This document shows, piece by piece, positions 58,977-64,000 of a DNA stretch of 64,000 nt (position 1 is the stretch's first letter; the number at the start of each line of letters is the position of its first letter). The stretch spans positions 1,178,001 to 1,242,000 of the forward strand of contig WNYE01000001.1 in NCBI GenBank assembly GCA_021396245.1. Reading direction: 5' to 3'. Source of the DNA: Sporothrix humicola (Eukaryota; Ascomycota; Sordariomycetes; Ophiostomatales; Ophiostomataceae). Under the pieces are notes generated by a model. That model made no database searches. It worked only from the letters and a program-made list of their open reading frames with translations, and was not told the DNA's origin. The position numbers were made by a program, and so were the translations under genes.

Positions 58977-61246
58977 TGGGAGAGAGCAAATCAGTTGTGA
59001 CAGAAGAACCAGGGCAAAAACGAGAGCGAGCGAGCGCGTTGCCGTCTTCGTTTTGGCGTTTCTTTTTATTTTTTTTCTTTACGTCTTCCTTCTTTCCTCC
59101 CTCTTAATTTAAAAGGCGCACGCATGTATCCTCTGTTTTAATTTGCATCCCTCTCAACCACTCTCCTGGGTTTATATATCTTATTTCTCCTCGTCCGTCC
59201 CCGTTCTACCTTCACCCAACATTGTTAGCCTGTCTCCTTGGAAGCCATTTGTATATAGCCCATGTTTCTTTCCAGCTTTGTATTTGATATCTGTTCTTTC
59301 TCTTCCATTATTCGTCTTCTCTGCATTCTTTACACCTTTATATGCTGTTCATGACTCCCCCTATCTCCACCCCTGTCGTTGTTGTTGTTTTTTTCTTTCT
59401 TCTCTCTCCTTTGCCTACTACATGACAGATATTTCTGTACTATGAGATATTAATAGACAGACCCCGTCCTTTGAACAGTATCTCGGAACGACTTGGGTAC
59501 GTTTGACAGCGGACCGGTGGCCGCTTGTCGGGACATGAAGCCCAAACAGGAATAGCGGCCAGGCATCTCCATTTGTTCTGTGACAATTTTCCATTCCTCG
59601 TCGCTATCGGCACCGGCGTTTATAGGGAGGCTTCTCGCCGATTTGGTGAGGACGGGCTGTCTCCACAAGAGATCGTCTCTGTCAAAAGACGAACGCGCAC
59701 GCCGGAGTCAAAATCCCAAATAATCTCAAACTAAATGCAAATGTCAAGAAGAAAAAATAAGCTCAAAATAAACTTTGATACCTTGCACCGTATTCCGGCT
59801 GTTATTGTACGAAGTAACCGTGAACCTGGACCCGTCTTAATTCATCCTATTTCAAAAATGCTTCGCTTCCCCTCCTCCATACGGAATACATGACTTGGAC
59901 TCCCCCTAACGTTGCTATCTGCACCGCCAAGAGCCCTGTAGCACAGGCTCGACTGCCAAATCAGACCAGTGCAGGTATCGCGCGATGGTCCTTCCTTCCC
60001 GTTTTGCTGCTGCCTAACATGGAACAAACGTCAGCCAACGAGAGTTTGGCCACAAAGGCAGCAGCAATTTTGCATATTTGCACTTGTTGCAACTGATTTA
60101 CAAGTAATAAAATTCAAGCAGTGCCTCAATCCGTGCTCCGTTCAGCTTGCGTCTCTCTTCCAATTGACATTTTTATTCTTTTGCTGCTTCATCAACTGCT
60201 CTGTTTGTTTCCGCCACATTTCAACTCCCCTCCACGCCAAAGCCAAGGAGGGCGCCGAGAGGCAAATTCGCCAGTCCAAGCAACTACCCAGCGAGCCAGC
60301 TTCGCTCCTTCCCGCTCCTAAATCCAAATTCTTGACAAAAGGTACGAAAGGTGCAGGTGCAGTACAAGGCTTACTGGGACCTCTTTGTTTATTATTTAAT
60401 ATCGCATATGGGTCGCTCTTTCTACAAACACATGTTGCACCGTCAGAAAACGCCTAGTCGCTCTTGCCCTGCTCCATTGCTGCTGTCTTTGTCTGATCAT
60501 TCGCACCTGCTCCGCCCGGAATCGTCAATCTCGTGGCTCTGGCTCGCACCTTCCCTTCGGTTCTCCACATCTATCAAGCTCCGCCGCCCTCTGAGACGCA
60601 GCCTTCCGACGCCCCCCAGCACTCAGCACTGACTGGCACAGCTTGGCTACAGTAGCCGCGCGCCGCCCAGCCTAAACCTTCCGCCTGATTGTTTCCAGAC
60701 GAAGCACTTACTGCCCTGTGTCGAACCTACCCAAACATCCCGCACGAGATACTCCTCAGCATCTTCTTCCTCCTCACCTTCCACTTTTCCGTCTTCTCGA
60801 GATCTCGACAAACCCTCAATTCCCACAATCTTCTGTCGTTTTGTCGTACTGTTTCGCGACACAGCCGCGCGAGCCTCGCAACCAATCGTGCCGTCATACC
60901 GTCCTACCCATGTCCCAGCGCACGAACCCCACTCGCAGCCGCCCAGTACCAGCATTCGCCGCTTTGGTGCAGTGACGCAATCAGGAATCAGAAGCGTCTA
61001 TCTTTGGACATCTCTTGACGCCAGCTTCGCAACCCTCTCTCGCCTCGACATTTGTTTCCAGGCAGCCAGCACGACCAAATACAGCTCAAATTCAACCACA
61101 GAACCGTTCTCTTTTCGCATTCGACTAACACACAAGCATTATTCCGAAAACAACAACAGCCTCCTGAGGACGTCTTTCGTCCGATTGATCACCACCGCCT
61201 CATCTCTTTCATCCCTCCTTCTCCTCCTCATTCACACCCTTCTCAC
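58977..61246. other. Intergenic region, J-protein 3' end and MINDY promoter/leader
   Basis: T-rich 3' flank of the J-protein gene to about 59.45 kb, then mixed sequence with no supported frame. From about 60.7 kb it is C/T- and C/A-rich leader sequence of the MINDY gene. Short frames overlap on both strands without domains. Confidence 0.5.
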
Positions 61247-64000
61247 ATGCCCACAATGGTTGCCCGAAAACCTCTGCCTCAGTCATACGACGGTGCAGAG
61301 CCGACCTCCCCCGGCGGCATAACCAGCGACAATGTGCCGGACATTCTGCGACCCGGTCGGAACCCGCATCCTCCTCCCAACAACACTTCCTACAGCCCAA
61401 TCGCGCCAAGCCCATATTCGAACTTTCAGTCTGAGGAGCAGTCGGCATGGAGGCAGCCCGCGCCGCCCTCTATACCGCAAGGCGCCATGAATCAGAGCTA
61501 CCACCCTCAACAACCACCACAACAAGCCCAGTCGCCGCCAGCACCAACAGCGATTCCAACAATTCTCTTGCAAAGCGCCACTGGAAGCAGCACGGCCTCT
61601 GGCTTCTCCGAAACCAATCCCTTCAAGCGGAGAGCCGTACCTCCCGTCGATTCCCCAGTACAGAGCCCTGCTGTTGCCGCACCACCGTCTCCTTCAGTAC
61701 CTCCTCCGCCGCCGCCGCCAGCAGTATCCCAACAACTACCGCCGACAGAGAGGCTCAGTATGGACGACCAGAACGGAAATCCATGGCAGCCCACGGTTCC
61801 CGACAACAGGAGAGGCTCATCAGCACCAATTCCAGTTATTCCCGAAAATGAGGCTGTTGGAGCAGGCGAGAACGCATGGGCATCGCAAAATGTTTCAGAG
61901 GTGCCGTCCAGGCGAGCTTCGCCAAACATTGCCGCGTCAAACCGGGACTCGAACTTGATCAGCTTCCCGCCCGAAGATGACGGCGACATGGCAGGCTGGG
62001 ACGAGGTCGCTTCGCCGGCCGCAGCACCAGGAACCAGTACAGGCAGCATACCTCCGCCTCGCCCACCATTTACGCCATTAAATGGCAAAGAGGCGGCCAG
62101 CGACAGCAATAGTGTATTCGAGGACAGAAATGCGTGGGACGATCTCGGCTCCAGCAATGCTCAGCCGCAGCCATTGCCGACCAACATCGTTACTGAGCCA
62201 GCAGGCGAAGGCTGGAATCTTGTTGACAACGAACCAGTACCGGGCCAGCTGTCTCGACAGAGCACCTGGGAGAACTTTACCGACGACGAGGATGAGCCGA
62301 GCCAGTCGGGCAGTAGCCGGCCTAAGCCGCCAACTAAGCCCAAGCCTAAGATGAAGGGCAAGAGCGTTACCCCAGCCGTACCGGTTCCAGTCGCAGATAC
62401 GTCGGCGCCTTTGATTTCTATCGACTCGCCACCACCTACCAGCAAGCCCGATGAGCCAACTCCGTCCGCACCAGCAACATCATCCTCGGTTCCGCACGCA
62501 GCAACATCCAGCAGCCAGGCAGAAGAGCCAGCTCCACGCCTGCCTCCAAGGAGCATGCTGGACATCGATGGCGTCGCACCACCACGACAGCCACCCCGGC
62601 CGTCGGACTCAAGCAAGTCCGAGACGTATCAGGTCAAGAACATTTCATGGCATGATAGTCGTGCGGCTAAGAAACCACGTATCTCGCCCATCCTTGTGCA
62701 AAATGCCAACGGCCCATGCCCACTTGTGGCACTGGTAAATGCTCTTACTCTGACAACCCCCGCCGACGTCAACACAGCTCTCGTTGAGACATTGCGGTCG
62801 CGGGAGCAGGTCAGCCTATCGTTCCTTCTCGATGCCGTATTTGACGAGCTCATGTCGTCCCGGAGAAGTAGCAGCGACATTGAGCTGCCTGACGTCGACG
62901 AGCTATACAAGTTTCTCAAGGGGCTGCACACGGGTATGAACGTCAACCCTCGCTTTATCCCCACGCAGGAGGTGATTACAGCTTTCCGCCGGACATCCCT
63001 TACGCACCTCCACCCCACGGAACGCGACGACATGATTCCCGGCACATTTGAGGACACCCGCGAGATGCAGCTCTATGCAACATTCAGCATCCCTCTGATC
63101 CATGGCTGGCTCCCACAGAAGGGCGACGGCGCATACGAAGCTCTCAGTCGGCAGGCAGCATCCTATGAAGATGTCCAGAATCTCCTTTTTCGCGAGGAGG
63201 AGTTGGAGGATAAGCTCAGCAGCCCCGATGGCGACGGTCTGACTGAGGACGAACAGGCGTTGTATCAGGACATTATCGAGATTAAGACATTCCTTCATGT
63301 CTCCGCCACTCAGCTAACACCGTTCGGACTCGACGTTGTTGCCAAGGCTATGCGCCCTGGCTCGTTTGCCATCCTGTTCCGGAACGACCACTTTTCAACA
63401 CTCTACCGCCACCCAGAGACAATGCAGCTGCTGTCGCTTGTGACAGATGCTGGCTACGCGAGCCATGACGAAGTCATTTGGGAGACTCTGGTGGACGTGA
63501 ATGGTGAACATGCTGAATTTTACTCGGGCGATTTCCGCCTTGTGGGTGGAAACAGCATACAGCAAACTGCGTCTGCTGGCTCATCGGGCTCCAGAAGCAA
63601 CAATGGCGGCGGCAGATCGTCCAATGATCAGAGCGGCTGGACAACAGTTCGCGGCCGGCGTCAGAACCAAAACGAGCCAGCAGTCGAGCAGCCTCCCATG
63701 TCCAGCGAGGAGCTGTCAAGACACGAGCAGGAAGATAGGGATCTTGCCCTCGCGCTCCAGCTTCAGGAAGAAGAGGAGGAGCGGCACCGAGCCGACGAGG
63801 CTCGTCGCAACAGTCGGTTGTCCGAGCAGTTCATCGAACAGAATGCCCGGCCTGCCAACCAGAACAATGGCTCGAACGCATACAACTCACGACGGTCCAG
63901 CAACGCCGCCAACAATGGCAATGGGCGAGTCCCGCCTACACCTCGTCGCAGCTCGGCCAACTTCTCCCAAAGCAGCCTTCTGGATGCCAATAACGGTAAC
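61247..64000 (+). CDS. MINDY-family K48-specific deubiquitinase (3' partial)
   Basis: Open frame of at least 918 codons from ATG at 61247 to the right edge, no stop. A second in-frame ATG at 61256 (ACAATGG, MVARKPLP) has the better context and may be the true start. Residues 1 to about 465 are Pro/Ser-rich and disordered, with a proline run (about 150-157). The catalytic domain follows: ISPILVQNANGPCPLVALVN with nucleophile Cys491, preceded by the oxyanion Gln, and FRNDHFSTLYRHP with His715. This is the MINDY/FAM63 papain-like arrangement; members trim K48-linked ubiquitin chains. QEDRDLALALQLQEEEEERH (about 826-845) matches a ubiquitin-interacting MIU-type helix, usual for the family. The end of the protein lies outside the window. 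No intron is seen in this part. Confidence 0.92.
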   Translation, partial: MPTMVARKPLPQSYDGAEPTSPGGITSDNVPDILRPGRNPHPPPNNTSYSPIAPSPYSNFQSEEQSAWRQPAPPSIPQGAMNQSYHPQQPPQQAQSPPAPTAIPTILLQSATGSSTASGFSETNPFKRRAVPPVDSPVQSPAVAAPPSPSVPPPPPPPAVSQQLPPTERLSMDDQNGNPWQPTVPDNRRGSSAPIPVIPENEAVGAGENAWASQNVSEVPSRRASPNIAASNRDSNLISFPPEDDGDMAGWDEVASPAAAPGTSTGSIPPPRPPFTPLNGKEAASDSNSVFEDRNAWDDLGSSNAQPQPLPTNIVTEPAGEGWNLVDNEPVPGQLSRQSTWENFTDDEDEPSQSGSSRPKPPTKPKPKMKGKSVTPAVPVPVADTSAPLISIDSPPPTSKPDEPTPSAPATSSSVPHAATSSSQAEEPAPRLPPRSMLDIDGVAPPRQPPRPSDSSKSETYQVKNISWHDSRAAKKPRISPILVQNANGPCPLVALVNALTLTTPADVNTALVETLRSREQVSLSFLLDAVFDELMSSRRSSSDIELPDVDELYKFLKGLHTGMNVNPRFIPTQEVITAFRRTSLTHLHPTERDDMIPGTFEDTREMQLYATFSIPLIHGWLPQKGDGAYEALSRQAASYEDVQNLLFREEELEDKLSSPDGDGLTEDEQALYQDIIEIKTFLHVSATQLTPFGLDVVAKAMRPGSFAILFRNDHFSTLYRHPETMQLLSLVTDAGYASHDEVIWETLVDVNGEHAEFYSGDFRLVGGNSIQQTASAGSSGSRSNNGGGRSSNDQSGWTTVRGRRQNQNEPAVEQPPMSSEELSRHEQEDRDLALALQLQEEEEERHRADEARRNSRLSEQFIEQNARPANQNNGSNAYNSRRSSNAANNGNGRVPPTPRRSSANFSQSSLLDANNGN

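Overview
The window is nuclear DNA from a filamentous ascomycete (Pezizomycotina), most likely a Sordariomycete. The signs are split genes with short introns (mostly 53-120 bp, GTAAGT/GTGAGT-type donors and CTAAC/CTGAC-type branch points), long pyrimidine-rich 5' leaders, GC-rich third codon positions, and a gene set typical of filamentous fungi: Ert1/AcuK gluconeogenesis activator, HxA-type xanthine dehydrogenase, DASH subunit Dad1, Rho4, Spo22/Zip4 and a TRF-like Tbf1. The exact genus cannot be fixed from the sequence. I see no intact transposon, CRISPR array, rRNA or convincing tRNA.

Layout. 1-13.9 kb: the 3' end of a probable UPF3 gene, an Arg/Ser/Tyr-rich orphan, about 6.4 kb of non-coding DNA with a marked purine/pyrimidine strand switch, and a coiled-coil/Ser-rich orphan. 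13.9-19.2 kb (minus): a four-exon, 1,687-residue TRF/Myb telobox factor (Tbf1 family). 19.2-24.8 kb: non-coding. 24.8-36 kb: aldehyde dehydrogenase, DAD1, RHO4 (minus), elongin C, and lariat-debranching enzyme DBR1 (minus). 36-40.3 kb: xanthine dehydrogenase. 43.0-50.5 kb: a six-exon AcuK/Ert1 regulator whose zinc cluster is split over micro-exons, then nine-exon SPO22/ZIP4. 53.9-59 kb: Siw14-type phosphatase, a small Aim19-like membrane protein (minus), and an ER-type J-protein. 61.2 kb to the right edge: a MINDY-family deubiquitinase that runs off the window.

This is ordinary mixed euchromatin, not a cluster. The genes cover RNA metabolism (UPF3, DBR1), chromosome biology (Tbf1, Dad1, Spo22), ubiquitin biology (elongin C, MINDY), carbon and purine metabolism with its control (aldA, hxA, acuK) and signalling (Rho4, Siw14). 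Divergent pairs sharing upstream DNA are rho4/elc1, dbr1/hxA and aim19/hlj1. Convergent pairs are dad1/rho4, elc1/dbr1 and siw14/aim19. I found no clear novel multi-gene system. The most unusual points are the acuK micro-exon arrangement, the asymmetric non-coding block at 5.6-9.8 kb, the paired Gcn4-type palindrome with two CACGTG boxes upstream of dbr1, and the very large low-complexity arms on the Tbf1 homologue. Exon joins were placed by hand from splice signals, reading-frame continuity and family similarity; no search was run.
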